From contig CAMLQY010000004.1 of the NCBI GenBank assembly GCA_946482365.1, positions 1 to 64,000 of the forward strand: DNA of 64,000 nucleotides. The letters run 5' to 3'. Position numbers and translations under genes: made by a program. The notes below the pieces were generated by a model. The model had not been told where the DNA came from and did not search any database. It saw only the letters and a list, made by a program, of their open reading frames with translations. Position 1 is the first letter of the stretch; the number at the start of each line of letters is the position of its first letter. Below are positions 1 through 8,247 of this stretch, piece after piece. The stretch comes from an uncultured Actinomycetes bacterium. GTDB lineage: Bacteria > Actinomycetota > Thermoleophilia > Solirubrobacterales > 70-9.

Positions 1-1005
1 GTGATCATGCGCGACGGCAACGCCTCGATGTACCTGGGCTCGCCGCGGATGGCCGAGATGGTGATCGGCGAGGAGGTCAGCCTGGAGGAGATGGGCGGGG
101 CGAAGATGCACACCGGGGTCTCAGGTTGCGGCCACTTTTTGGTCCGCTCCGACGAGGAGGCGATCGACCTCGCCAAGCGCTACCTCTCGTTCATGCCGGC
201 CAGCTGGCGCGAGCAGCCGCCGGCCGCGACCGCTGCCGAGCCGGCGTCGGACACCCCGATCGCCGAGATCCTGCCGGCCGACGAGAACCGGCCCTTCGAC
301 ATGCAGCTGCTGCTTGACTCTCTGCTCGACGCCGGCAGCTTCCTGCCCGTCCACAAGCGCTGGGCGAAGGAGCTGATCGTCGGCTACGGGCGGCTCGACG
401 GGCGCGCGATCGGGATCGTCGCCAACCAGCCCAAGCACACCGGCGGCGTCCTCTTCGTCGACTCAGCCGACAAGGCGGCCCGCTTCATCCAGACCTGCAA
501 CGCCTTCAACCTGCCGCTGCTCTTCCTCGCCGACGTGCCCGGCTTCATGATCGGCACCGCGGTCGAGCGCCACGGGATCATCCGCCACGGGGCGAAGATG
601 ATCAGCGCCGTCTCCGAAGCGACGGTGCCGAAGATCTCGGTCATCGTGCGCAAGGCCTACGGCGCCGGGCTCTACGCGATGGCGGGGCCGGCCTTCGAGC
701 CCGACTGCTGCGTCGCCCTGCCCAGCGCCTCGATCGCGGTGATGGGGCCGCAGGCGGCGATCAACGCCGTCTTCTACAACCAGATCCAGGCGATCGAGGA
801 CGAGGCCGAGCGCGAGGCGTTCGTGGCGCGCAAGCGCGAGGAGTACGCCGAGGACATCGACATCCTCCACCTCGCCTCCGAGCTGGTCGTCGACGCCGTG
901 GTCGACCCCGCCGACCTGCGCGCCGACCTGATCAAGCGCTTCGCGATGGCGGCGAGCAAGGACCGCGCCTTCGCCGAGCGGCGCAACCCGGTCACCCCCG
1001 CCTGA
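1..1005 (+). CDS. Acyl-CoA carboxylase carboxyltransferase (beta) subunit, 3' part
   Basis: This is the C-terminal 334 residues of a biotin-dependent acyl-CoA carboxylase beta subunit; the 5' end lies outside the window (the family is usually about 510-540 aa). It would transfer CO2 from carboxybiotin to an acyl-CoA in the cytoplasm. Family features visible are the GGVLF segment, the DVPGFMIG stretch followed by HGAKM, and the RKAYGAGLYAM glycine-rich oxyanion region. The exact substrate (propionyl-, methylcrotonyl- or geranyl-CoA) cannot be read from this fragment. The convergent neighbour makes acetoacetyl-CoA from acetoacetate, which would fit leucine breakdown via methylcrotonyl-CoA, but that link is inference. 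The gene ends just before a strong inverted repeat at 1013-1059. Confidence 0.9.
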   Translation: MIMRDGNASMYLGSPRMAEMVIGEEVSLEEMGGAKMHTGVSGCGHFLVRSDEEAIDLAKRYLSFMPASWREQPPAATAAEPASDTPIAEILPADENRPFDMQLLLDSLLDAGSFLPVHKRWAKELIVGYGRLDGRAIGIVANQPKHTGGVLFVDSADKAARFIQTCNAFNLPLLFLADVPGFMIGTAVERHGIIRHGAKMISAVSEATVPKISVIVRKAYGAGLYAMAGPAFEPDCCVALPSASIAVMGPQAAINAVFYNQIQAIEDEAEREAFVARKREEYAEDIDILHLASELVVDAVVDPADLRADLIKRFAMAASKDRAFAERRNPVTPA

Positions 1006-1012
1006 AACCGCG

Positions 1013-1059
1013 AGGTGCAACGCGTAGGGGGCCTATTAGGCCCCCTACGCGTTGCACCT
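1013..1059. repeat. Perfect 22-bp-stem inverted repeat, copy 1 of GGTGCAACG family
   Basis: The arms 1013-1034 and 1038-1059 are perfectly complementary around a 3-nt loop. The outer ends read AGGTGCAACG and CGTTGCACCT. It sits between two convergent genes and covers the last bases (stop codon) of the minus-strand ligase gene, so it could act as a bidirectional terminator. No T-tract follows on either side. Relatives lie at 24002-24046 and 31324-31368. Confidence 0.85.
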
Positions 1060-3046
1060 AGGTCCGGTCTTCGAGGTCGGCGGCGAACTCGACGAACCAG
1101 TCGAGCGCGGCCGGGTTGGCGAGCGAGTCGCGGCTGGCGGTCTTCTCGGGAGGCGTGCCCATCAGGATTCGCTTGACCGGGACCTCGAGCACCTTGCCGC
1201 TGAGGGTCCGTGGGACCTCTGCGATCGCGAAGACCTCGTCGGGGACGTGGCGGGGGGAGCATTGGGCCCGCACGCGGCGGGCTATCTCCTTGCGCAGGTC
1301 GTCGTTCAGCTCGGCGCCCTCGCGGAGGACGATGAAGAGCGGCATCCAGCCCTCGGTGCCGGGGCGGGGCAGGTCGACGACGAGGGCGTCGACGATCTCG
1401 TCGAGGCCGAGCACGGCGCGGTAGATCTCGCTCGTCCCCATGCGGATGCCGGAGCGGTTGATCGTCGAGTCCGAGCGGCCGTAGATGACGGCGGTGCCGC
1501 GCGAGGTGACTTCGATCCAGTCGCCGTGACGCCAGACGCCGGGGTAGTGCTCGAAGTAGCTGGCCCGGTAGCGGCTCTGGGCCTCGTCGTCTCCCCAGAA
1601 GAAGACCGGCATCGAGGGCATCGGCTCGGTGACGACGAGCTCTCCGACCTCGTCTACCACCGGCTTGCCATCTTCGTCCCAGGCCTCGACCGCGGCGCCC
1701 AGCGCCCGCCCCTGCAGCTCGCCGCGGTAGACGGGGAGCAGGGCGCAGCCGCCGACGAAGGCGGTGCATAGGTCGGTGCCGCCGCTGGTCGAGAAGAGCC
1801 ATGTATCGGCGCCGAGGTGCTCGTAGATCCAGTCGAAGCCCTCGGGGGAGAGGGGGGAGCCGGTCGAGCCGACGGCGCCGAGGCGGCTGAGGTCGCGGCC
1901 GGCGCCGGGTTCGACCCCAGCCTTCATGCAGGCGGCGATGTAGGAGGCGCTGGTGCCGAACATCGTCACGCCTGCGCGCTCGGCGAGGTCCCAGAGCACG
2001 CCCATGTCGGGGTGGCCGGGGTTGCCGTCGTAGAGGACGATCGCGGCGCGGGTCAGCAGGCCCGAGACGAGGAAGTTCCACATCATCCAGCCGGTGGTGG
2101 TGAACCAGAAGAGCCGGTCGCCCGGGTGGGCGTCGACGTGGAGGTTGAGCTTCTTCAGGTGCTCGAGCAGGATGCCGCCCTGCGACTGGACGATCGCCTT
2201 CGGCAGGCCGGTTGTGCCGGAGGAGTAGAGGACCCAGAGCGGGTGGTCGAAGGGGACGCGCTCGAAGGCCGGCTCGACGCCCTCGCCGCCGGCGAGCAGC
2301 TCCTCCCAGCGCATCGCGTCGCGCAGGGGGGAGAGGTCCGGATCCGGGTCGAGGTAGGGGAGGACGACGGTGCGCTCCAGGCTCGGCATCGCCTCCTGCA
2401 GCCGGGCGAGCGTCTCGCGCCGGTCGAAGTCCTTGCCGCCGTAGCGGTAGCCGTCGACCGCGAAGAGCACCTTGGGCTCGATTTGGGCGAAGCGGTCGAC
2501 GACGCTGGCCGGGCCGAAGTCGGGCGAGCAGCTCGACCAGATCGCGCCGATGCTCGCGGTGGCGAGGAAGGCGACGATCGCCTCGGGGACGTTGGGCATG
2601 TAGGCGACCACGCGGTCGCCGCGCTGGACGCCGAGCGAGCGCAGGCCGGCGGCGGTCGCGGCGACCTGGGCGCGCAGCTCGCCCCAGCTCAGCTCGCCGA
2701 GCTCGCGCAGCTCGGAGGCGTGCAGGATCGCGACCTCGCCCGGGTCTTTGCCGGCGAAGACGTGCTCGGCGTAGTTGAGCTCAGCGCCCGTGAACCATTT
2801 CGCCCCCGGCATCTCGCGGGCGCTCAGCACGGCGCCCCGCTCGCCGCTGGCCTGGACGCCGAAGAAGTCCCAGATCGAGTCCCAGAAGGCCTCGAGGTCG
2901 GTGACAGACCAGCGCCAAAGCTCGTCGTAGCCGGCGAAGGAGAGGTTGCGGTCGGCCTCCAGCCAGCGCATGTACTCGCGCAGGCGCGAGCGCTCGACCA
3001 GCTCGGCGGAGGGCTCCCAGAGCTTCTCGGGCGCCGCGCCGCTCAC
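1058..3046 (-). CDS. Acetoacetate-CoA ligase (acetoacetyl-CoA synthetase)
   Basis: An ANL-superfamily adenylating enzyme of 662 aa, the normal length for acetoacetyl-CoA synthetases. It activates acetoacetate with ATP and CoA in the cytoplasm. The P-loop-like motif YSSGTTGLPK is at about residues 274-283. The C-terminal domain carries the A8-type GRSDSTINRSGIRMG stretch and the PRTLSGK motif with the adenylation lysine near the end. The N-terminal region (LWEPSAE..., a WSV..EAFW segment) is typical of the AACS branch rather than acetyl-CoA synthetase. The GTG start at 3046 overlaps the stop of the upstream MBL gene by 4 bp (GTGA), so the two are translationally coupled. The open frame continues further upstream but overlaps the MBL gene and was rejected. 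AACS makes acetoacetyl-CoA available for beta-oxidation or polymer synthesis. Confidence 0.9.
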   Translation of the reverse strand: MSGAAPEKLWEPSAELVERSRLREYMRWLEADRNLSFAGYDELWRWSVTDLEAFWDSIWDFFGVQASGERGAVLSAREMPGAKWFTGAELNYAEHVFAGKDPGEVAILHASELRELGELSWGELRAQVAATAAGLRSLGVQRGDRVVAYMPNVPEAIVAFLATASIGAIWSSCSPDFGPASVVDRFAQIEPKVLFAVDGYRYGGKDFDRRETLARLQEAMPSLERTVVLPYLDPDPDLSPLRDAMRWEELLAGGEGVEPAFERVPFDHPLWVLYSSGTTGLPKAIVQSQGGILLEHLKKLNLHVDAHPGDRLFWFTTTGWMMWNFLVSGLLTRAAIVLYDGNPGHPDMGVLWDLAERAGVTMFGTSASYIAACMKAGVEPGAGRDLSRLGAVGSTGSPLSPEGFDWIYEHLGADTWLFSTSGGTDLCTAFVGGCALLPVYRGELQGRALGAAVEAWDEDGKPVVDEVGELVVTEPMPSMPVFFWGDDEAQSRYRASYFEHYPGVWRHGDWIEVTSRGTAVIYGRSDSTINRSGIRMGTSEIYRAVLGLDEIVDALVVDLPRPGTEGWMPLFIVLREGAELNDDLRKEIARRVRAQCSPRHVPDEVFAIAEVPRTLSGKVLEVPVKRILMGTPPEKTASRDSLANPAALDWFVEFAADLEDRT

Positions 3047-3876
3047 GCGGTGGCGGCCGCGCTCGCTGCCTGTGCCCGGTCCAGCTCGAACGGGTCGTGC
3101 GAGCAGATCAGCTGCACGTCTTCTCCGTGCCGCGCGACCAGCTCGCGAAGCCGCTCCTGGTTCGCCAGGCGCTGGCGACGGTCGGCGTTGTTGAGGTTCT
3201 GGAAGATGCGCAGGCCGGGCGGGCAGGAGGGCGGCGTCTTCACCTCGTCGTGGTGGAAGTAGGCGTCGCCGCAGTGCAGGAGCCAGCTCTCGCCGGTCTT
3301 GATCGCCACCCCGGTGTGCCCCAGCGCGTGCCCGGGGAGCGGGACCATCAGCACCTCGGTGCCGAGGTCGGGGAGGATCCGGATGCCGCCGAAGCCGAAC
3401 CAGTCGTCTCCTCCGCCGTCGTGGCGGACCCACTTCGGGTTGTGCTTCCAGTGGGCGGCGAGGTAGCGGGGGCGGTCGCGCAGGCGCGGGTTCATCGCCG
3501 CGTCGAGTTCGCGGCCGAAGATGTGCACCTCCGCCCCGGGGAAGTCCGGCAGCCCGCCGGAGTGGTCGGGGTCGAGGTGGGTGGTGACGATCTGCTTGAC
3601 GTCGGATGCCGCGAAGCCGAGGCCCTCGACCTGCTTCAGCGCCGTCTCGCCGATCTCGGCCCTGGGCCGCATCAGCGCGAAGACGGGGCCGAGCTGGCGG
3701 GGGTTGCGCGTGTCCTCTGTCCCGAAGCCGGTGTCGAGGAGGACGAGGCCGTCGTCTGTCTCGATCAGCAGGCAGTGGCAGACGACCCGGCCCTGTTCGA
3801 GCAGGCCGCCCTCGCCGTTGACGAGTCGCGCCCCGTTGGGGCACAGCGTGCCGCAGTTGAGGTGGTGGATGCGCAT
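3043..3876 (-). CDS. MBL-fold metallo-hydrolase
   Basis: A 277-aa metallo-beta-lactamase-fold protein. The zinc motif reads HLDPDH at residues 100-105 (the commoner form is HxHxDH, so the second His is Asp here). It is followed by a GHALGHTG segment with a further metal-binding His, and then HCGDAYFHHDE. The substrate is unknown; lactonase- or thioesterase-like hydrolysis is possible. It is cotranscribed with the acetoacetate-CoA ligase (4-bp overlap), which hints at a role in acyl or ketone metabolism. A TAGACT -10 box lies 12 nt before the ATG, so the transcript probably has little or no leader. Confidence 0.85.
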   Translation of the reverse strand: MRIHHLNCGTLCPNGARLVNGEGGLLEQGRVVCHCLLIETDDGLVLLDTGFGTEDTRNPRQLGPVFALMRPRAEIGETALKQVEGLGFAASDVKQIVTTHLDPDHSGGLPDFPGAEVHIFGRELDAAMNPRLRDRPRYLAAHWKHNPKWVRHDGGGDDWFGFGGIRILPDLGTEVLMVPLPGHALGHTGVAIKTGESWLLHCGDAYFHHDEVKTPPSCPPGLRIFQNLNNADRRQRLANQERLRELVARHGEDVQLICSHDPFELDRAQAASAAATA

Positions 3877-3901
3877 GGCGCGGATCGCAGTCTAGTCGGG
3901 C

Positions 3902-4693
3902 CTATCGCTTCGGGCCCACGTGTCGGTCCATGGTGGCGACCGCCTCTTTTCGCGCGACCGAGATGTTCCACGGCCCGTCCTGTCGCCAGGCGATGTCGAG
4001 CCGATCGCAGGCGTCGCAGAAGATGCGCTGGATGTCGAGCGAGCGGTTGGTGAAGAAGTAGCGCGGATACTCGTAGGTCTTCTTCGGATGCCGGATGCGG
4101 TTGGCGACGCGGCAGCCGTCGGAGTGGATCAGGCCTCGCAACAACCGCCCGGGGTGTCGCTCGACGATTCGCTCCTGCCATGGCTCCAGCATGATCCTGC
4201 GCTTGTGCTTGACCCCGGGGCCGTGCTGGGGAAAGAGATGGGGCCAGTGTTTCGAGTAGGAGACGACGCCAAGCATGTTGTATCGCGGGTGGCGCTGGCA
4301 GTTCGCGCGGCTCGCGGGCATGACGAGGCTCATTGCCGCCTCGCACTCAGCGGCGATTACCGGATAGGCCGAATCGAGAAAGACGTGAAGGCGGTAGACG
4401 CCGCGCGGGTGCCTGAGCAGGCAGCCGTCGCCGAGGTAGAGGCCCAGGAGGTATGCATACGAGTAGGCCGTAATGCCTGGAAGGAACTCAAAGGAGTCAG
4501 GGCAGCGCGGGCATGTAAACGCTTCCTGGTGGCGACGCTGATACGAATGAGGGGGGCGCCGAACACGGGTCCTTCCTCGGACCCAGTCGCTGATGGTGCG
4601 GCGATTGATTCCCAGCTCTCGCGAGATTTGACAGTTATTCAAGCCCGCGTTCGAGAGTTCGAGGGCTCGTTCAACTTGGGCAATCGGCCTCAT
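3902..4693 (-). CDS. HTH plus LAGLIDADG-like homing-endonuclease-type protein
   Basis: A 263-aa protein with an N-terminal helix-turn-helix (residues about 5-40, with CQISRELGINRRTISDWVRG as the helix pair) and two LAGLIDADG-like helices, LLGLYLGDG and LLRGLIHSDG, each ending in an acidic residue. A C-P-R-C pair between the domains could bind zinc. The ATG at 4693 is preferred because the open frame upstream runs through tRNA-Leu. It lies directly at the 3' side of that tRNA on the same strand, with no intein or intron around it. It may be a free-standing homing endonuclease or a domesticated DNA-binding protein. Both predicted acidic residues are present, so cleavage is possible but unproven. 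Confidence 0.7.
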   Translation of the reverse strand: MRPIAQVERALELSNAGLNNCQISRELGINRRTISDWVRGRTRVRRPPHSYQRRHQEAFTCPRCPDSFEFLPGITAYSYAYLLGLYLGDGCLLRHPRGVYRLHVFLDSAYPVIAAECEAAMSLVMPASRANCQRHPRYNMLGVVSYSKHWPHLFPQHGPGVKHKRRIMLEPWQERIVERHPGRLLRGLIHSDGCRVANRIRHPKKTYEYPRYFFTNRSLDIQRIFCDACDRLDIAWRQDGPWNISVARKEAVATMDRHVGPKR

Positions 4694-4710
4694 TGACCCA
4701 TTGCCCCGTA

Positions 4711-4795
4711 TGCGGCGGGTGGGACTCGAACCCACAAGCGCTTGCGCGCAGCGGCTTTTGAGACCGCCTCCTTTGCCGAGTTTGGACACCGCCGC
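4711..4795 (-). tRNA. tRNA-Leu (CAA)
   Basis: An 85-nt type II tRNA with acceptor stem GCGGCGG/CCGCCGC, anticodon loop CTCAAAA (anticodon CAA), a long variable arm and T loop TTCGAGT. CCA is not encoded. Confidence 0.93.
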
Positions 4796-4909
4796 CTGCT
4801 GACCATTCTAAAGCCGACGCTACGACTCAGACCGGTTGGAGGCATGGCTTTAGCGCGTTTTGTCTGAGAAAAGGTTCAGATTCGGCACAGGCTCTTAACG
4901 AGCCAGGCG

Positions 4910-5440
4910 CTACGCCGGCAACGGTGCGCCGTCGTCCGGCGAGGCGCCGGCGCCGTAGTCCTCGCCCGAGCCGATCGGGCGCTCCTCCTCCACGTGCCAG
5001 TTCTGGTTGAAGGCGTAGAGGGCGATCGCGATCGTGATCAGCTGCAGGATCACGAGGACGATCACCAGCAGGCCGATCAGCGGCACCGGGATCAGCGCCT
5101 CCTCGAAGCCGTCCTTGTTGCGGGCGAACCAGCTGTCTGCTCCGACCGCGCAGAAGATCGCCAGGATCATCGAGAGCGCCGCGGCGACGGGGAGGATGCC
5201 GCGGTTCCAGCGGAAGACGAGGAAGGCGAAGAATGCGTAGAGCAGGGCGAAGATCAGGCAGACGATCCCCATGCCACCGCCGCCGGTCATCAGCGAGAAG
5301 CCGGTGATCGTCACGATCGCCGTGATCACCGCCGTCGCCGCGAGCAGGAAGACGAGCACGAACTTCGTCGTGATCGACTCGGCCTTCTCGCGATTCGGCC
5401 GCCACAGTTCATAACCGGGCCTGACCTCTCCTACCGCCAC
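4910..5440 (-). CDS. Integral membrane protein, unknown function
   Basis: A 176-aa protein with about four hydrophobic segments (FVLVFLLAATAVITAIV, MGIVCLIFALLYAFFAFLV, ILPVAAALSMILAIFCAV and LIGLLVIVLVILQLITIAIAL) and a soluble acidic tail, so it sits in the cytoplasmic membrane. No family was recognised. The GTG start at 5440 is chosen because TATGAT lies 6 nt upstream, and because the longer open frame runs back through tRNA-Leu(UAG). It stands alone between tRNA genes. Confidence 0.7.
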   Translation of the reverse strand: MAVGEVRPGYELWRPNREKAESITTKFVLVFLLAATAVITAIVTITGFSLMTGGGGMGIVCLIFALLYAFFAFLVFRWNRGILPVAAALSMILAIFCAVGADSWFARNKDGFEEALIPVPLIGLLVIVLVILQLITIAIALYAFNQNWHVEEERPIGSGEDYGAGASPDDGAPLPA

Positions 5441-5510
5441 GCGACGATCATAGAATCTAGGAGCGACGACGCGGCATTGGTCGCGCGTTAAGCCCGGTCC
5501 GGGCAGCCAC

Positions 5511-5595
5511 GCGGGCGTGGCGGAATTCGGCAGACGCGCCGGCTTTAGGTGCCGGTGGGCTTCGGCCCGTGGGGGTTCAAGTCCCTCCGCCCGCA
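5511..5595 (+). tRNA. tRNA-Leu (UAG)
   Basis: An 85-nt type II tRNA. The acceptor stem is GCGGGCG/CGCCCGC, the anticodon stem CCGGC/GCCGG encloses TTTAGGT (anticodon TAG), and there is a long variable arm and a TTCAAGT T loop. Confidence 0.93.
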
Positions 5596-5632
5596 TCAGC
5601 AGTGGGCTTCCGGCCGATACGATGCCGTCCCT

Positions 5633-5706
5633 GGGGCAGTGGCCAAACTGGCTAAGGCACCGGTCTCCAAAACCGGCGATTCTAGGTTCGAGTCCTAGCT
5701 GCCCCG
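5633..5706 (+). tRNA. tRNA-Trp (CCA)
   Basis: A 74-nt tRNA with acceptor stem GGGGCAG/CTGCCCC, anticodon loop CTCCAAA (anticodon CCA) and T loop TTCGAGT. It lies 37 bp after tRNA-Leu(UAG) and may be cotranscribed with it. Confidence 0.92.
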
Positions 5707-5761
5707 CTCCGTTTCCGCTCGGATGTTTGGTCGCTCCCCCTGCGGGCAGTCGGGGGAGGCG

Positions 5762-6703
5762 ATGGCCTCCGGGAAGAGCAGCTGGCTTGCGACCCTGAAA
5801 CGGACCTTCACCGAGTTCCGCGAGGACAACCTCAGCGACTGGGCCGCCGCGCTCACCTACTACGGGCTGCTCTCGCTCTTCCCGGCTTTGATCGCGCTCG
5901 TCTCGCTGATCGGGCTGGTCGGCGATCCGCAGGAGACGACGGACACGCTTACCGAGATCGTCACCTCGATCGGCCCCCAGTCGGCCGCTGACACCTTCTC
6001 CGGCCCGATCGAATCGATCGCCGAGAACCGCGGCACGGCGGGTTTCGCCTTCGTGCTCGGGCTCGCCGTCGCGCTCTGGTCGGCGTCGGGGTACGTCGGC
6101 GCTTTCATCCGGGCCTCGAACGTGATCTACGAGGTCCCCGAGGGGCGGCCGTTCTGGAAGCTGCGGCCGCTGCAGCTCCTGGTCACCCTGGTGATGGTCC
6201 TCCTCACCGCCGTGGTCGCGCTGGGCCTGGTCCTGACCGGTCCGGTCGTCGAGGCGGTCGCCGAGCCGATCGGCCTCTCCGACACAGCGGTCACGGTCTG
6301 GAACATCGCCAAGTGGCCGGTGCTCGTGGCGCTGGTGATCGCGATGATCGGGATGCTCTACTACGCGTCGCCGAACGTCAGGCTCCGCGGCTTCAAGTGG
6401 GTCACGCCGGGGAGCGTCGTCGCCGTCGTGGTCTGGGCGGTGGCCTCGGCAGCTTTTGCCCTCTACGTCGCCAACTTCGGCTCATACGACAAGACCTACG
6501 GCACCCTCGGCGGCCTCGTCGCCCTGCTCGTCTGGTTCTGGATCACCAACCTGGCGATCCTCTTCGGCCATCAGCTCAACGCCGAGCGCGAGCGCAGCCG
6601 GGAGATCGAGGAGGGGCGGCCGGGAGCGGAGAGCGACCTGAAGCTGGAGCCGCGGTCGGAGCCGAAGGAGCCGCGGACGGCGGGCGGCCAGCCTGGTGGG
6701 TAG
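5762..6703 (+). CDS. YihY/virulence factor BrkB family membrane protein
   Basis: A 313-aa polytopic membrane protein of the YihY/BrkB family. The family signature DNLSDWAAALTYYGLLSLFP is near the N-terminus. About six hydrophobic helices follow, then the SYDKTYGTLGGLVALLVWFW signature near the C-terminus and a charged cytoplasmic tail. The family is widespread and poorly characterised; despite the older name it is not RNase BN. The ATG at 5762 was chosen because the conserved region starts about 20 residues later and the upstream frame begins close to the tRNA-Trp gene. It converges on the PQQ-propeller gene with a 9-bp gap. Confidence 0.88.
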   Translation: MASGKSSWLATLKRTFTEFREDNLSDWAAALTYYGLLSLFPALIALVSLIGLVGDPQETTDTLTEIVTSIGPQSAADTFSGPIESIAENRGTAGFAFVLGLAVALWSASGYVGAFIRASNVIYEVPEGRPFWKLRPLQLLVTLVMVLLTAVVALGLVLTGPVVEAVAEPIGLSDTAVTVWNIAKWPVLVALVIAMIGMLYYASPNVRLRGFKWVTPGSVVAVVVWAVASAAFALYVANFGSYDKTYGTLGGLVALLVWFWITNLAILFGHQLNAERERSREIEEGRPGAESDLKLEPRSEPKEPRTAGGQPGG

Positions 6704-6712
6704 TCGCCACCT

Positions 6713-7936
6713 CTAGCGCTTCGCCTGCAGCCCGATCAGCTCGTAGTACCCGATCAGGTAGAGGTGGCGGCCATCGGAGACCATCGGCGTGTAGCCGGCC
6801 TGGCGCAGCTGGAAGGTCTTGCGGCCGGTGTGGACGTCGATGCCGATCGTCTCGCGGGTCTTGAAGCTCGAGGTGTAGACGGTGTGGCCGATCACCGTCG
6901 CGGTGCCGGGCACCGGGCCACCGACGTCGTAGCGCCAGCGCTGTTTTCCGCTGAGCGCGTGCAGGGCGTAGAAGCGCTCGTCGTAGGAGCCGATGTAGAC
7001 GGTCGGCGGAGTGCCGGGCACGCGAGCGACGGCGGGAGAGCCGTAGACGAAGTCGTTCGTCGGGAAGGACCAGCTGACCTTCCCCGTCCTTTCGTCGAAG
7101 GCGAAGACCGTGCCGTCGTCGCGGCCGGCATAGACCTTGCCGAAGGCGATCGCCGGCGAGGAGTAGAAGCCCCCTTCGCCAAAGGGCGCGACGCGAGTCG
7201 TGTTGGTGCGCCAGATCGGCTTGCCGCTGGCGGCGTCGAGGCAGAACATCGCTCCCTGGTAGTCGGCGACGAAGACGCGTCCGCGGTGGAAGCTGGGGCT
7301 CGCTTTGATCGCCCCGGGCGAGTTGAACTGCCAGAGCACCCGGCCGTCGCCGGCCCGTACCGCCACCACGTTGGTCTTGTCGGTGCCGAGGTAGAGCGTG
7401 CCGCCGACCGCCATCGGCGAGGACTCGAGGTGGCCGCCGAGCTTGCGCGTCCAGGCGGGCTTGCCGGTCTCCGCGTCGACCGCAACCAGATTGCCGTCGA
7501 CGTAGGCGAAGAAGACCTTTCCCCGGTGGTAGACCGGTGCGGTGACGTCGGTGGGCGTGCCGGAGTCCTTCGGGTCGGTGGCCCGTTCCCAGAGGACCTT
7601 GCGGTCGCTCAGGCGCACCGCTTTCGCGTTGCCGTACTTGTTGACGAGGTAGGCGACCCCGTTGGCGACCGCCGGCGGGAACTCGATCAGCGCATGGGTG
7701 TCGATCGACCACGTTTCTCGCAGCGGCGGGTTGAGCGTGCGCCGCCTGGCCGGCAGGTAGTGGGTGCGCTCCGGCACGCGACCGAAGAGAGGCCAGGGGA
7801 CGAGAGCGGCCTCGCCTGCCGAAGGCCGGCTGCCACCGCTGCCGTCAGAGCTTCCGTAGCCGGCGAGCGCCAGCGCGCCTGCGACAGCTGCGACGGCGAC
7901 CGCCGCGGTCCCCCAGGCTTTCTTGCGCGCGGCCAT
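6713..7936 (-). CDS. PQQ-like beta-propeller repeat protein, exported
   Basis: A 407-aa protein with an N-terminal hydrophobic export segment (residues about 9-27) followed by at least six repeats of the PQQ/quinoprotein beta-propeller type. These recur as A.D..TGK..W (for example VDAETGKPAW, LDAASGKPIW and FDERTGKVSW). It probably acts as an extracytoplasmic binding or scaffold protein; no catalytic site is evident. The segment LALAGYGSSDGSGG looks like a lipoprotein signal in which the lipobox Cys is Tyr, so it may be membrane-anchored or released rather than lipidated. It has no obvious operon partner. Confidence 0.85.
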   Translation of the reverse strand: MAARKKAWGTAAVAVAAVAGALALAGYGSSDGSGGSRPSAGEAALVPWPLFGRVPERTHYLPARRRTLNPPLRETWSIDTHALIEFPPAVANGVAYLVNKYGNAKAVRLSDRKVLWERATDPKDSGTPTDVTAPVYHRGKVFFAYVDGNLVAVDAETGKPAWTRKLGGHLESSPMAVGGTLYLGTDKTNVVAVRAGDGRVLWQFNSPGAIKASPSFHRGRVFVADYQGAMFCLDAASGKPIWRTNTTRVAPFGEGGFYSSPAIAFGKVYAGRDDGTVFAFDERTGKVSWSFPTNDFVYGSPAVARVPGTPPTVYIGSYDERFYALHALSGKQRWRYDVGGPVPGTATVIGHTVYTSSFKTRETIGIDVHTGRKTFQLRQAGYTPMVSDGRHLYLIGYYELIGLQAKR

Positions 7937-7997
7937 CGGTTCTCTGAATCGGCTCTGGAGACCGGAAAGCTTGAGCGCTGCTCGGGCTGAAGAAGAG

Positions 7998-8068
7998 AGC
8001 GGCGGACGGGAATCGAACCCGCATCATCGCCTTGGAAGGGCGAGGCTCTACCGTTGAGCTACCACCGC
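7998..8068 (-). tRNA. tRNA-Gly (UCC)
   Basis: A 71-nt tRNA with acceptor stem GCGGTGG/CCGCCGC, anticodon stem TCGCC/GGCGA around CTTCCAA (anticodon TCC) and T loop TTCGATT. Confidence 0.92.
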
Positions 8069-8098
8069 GCGCCAATCAGGCAGAATGTAAGCCAGTCA

Positions 8099-8172
8099 CG
8101 GGGAGTGGCGCAGTCTGGTAGCGCACTCGGCTGGGGGCCGAGCGGTCGCAGGTTCAAATCCTGTCTCCCCGA
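8099..8172 (+). tRNA. tRNA-Pro (GGG)
   Basis: A 74-nt tRNA with acceptor stem CGGGGAG/CTCCCCG, anticodon stem CTCGG/CCGAG around CTGGGGG (anticodon GGG) and T loop TTCAAAT. Thirty bases of its anticodon-to-T-arm region are repeated exactly at 9483-9512, as expected for an integration site. Confidence 0.92.
8127..8156 (+). repeat. Direct repeat, left copy, inside tRNA-Pro (putative attL)
   Basis: This is the 30-bp segment from the anticodon stem to the T loop that recurs without mismatch at 9483-9512, 1,356 bp away and in the same orientation. Tyrosine-type integrases commonly use this part of tRNA genes as a crossover core. Confidence 0.75.
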
Positions 8173-8247
8173 TAGCAGGCCCTTGCCCTGCCGTCCGATC
8201 ATGGCGGGCTTCTGGCCGGATTGCACGCCAGACTGAACTGTCGAGCC

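Noticed and set aside
4694..4789. N-terminal extension of the LAGLIDADG-like protein
   Set aside because: The extension is the translation of tRNA-Leu(CAA), not protein sequence.
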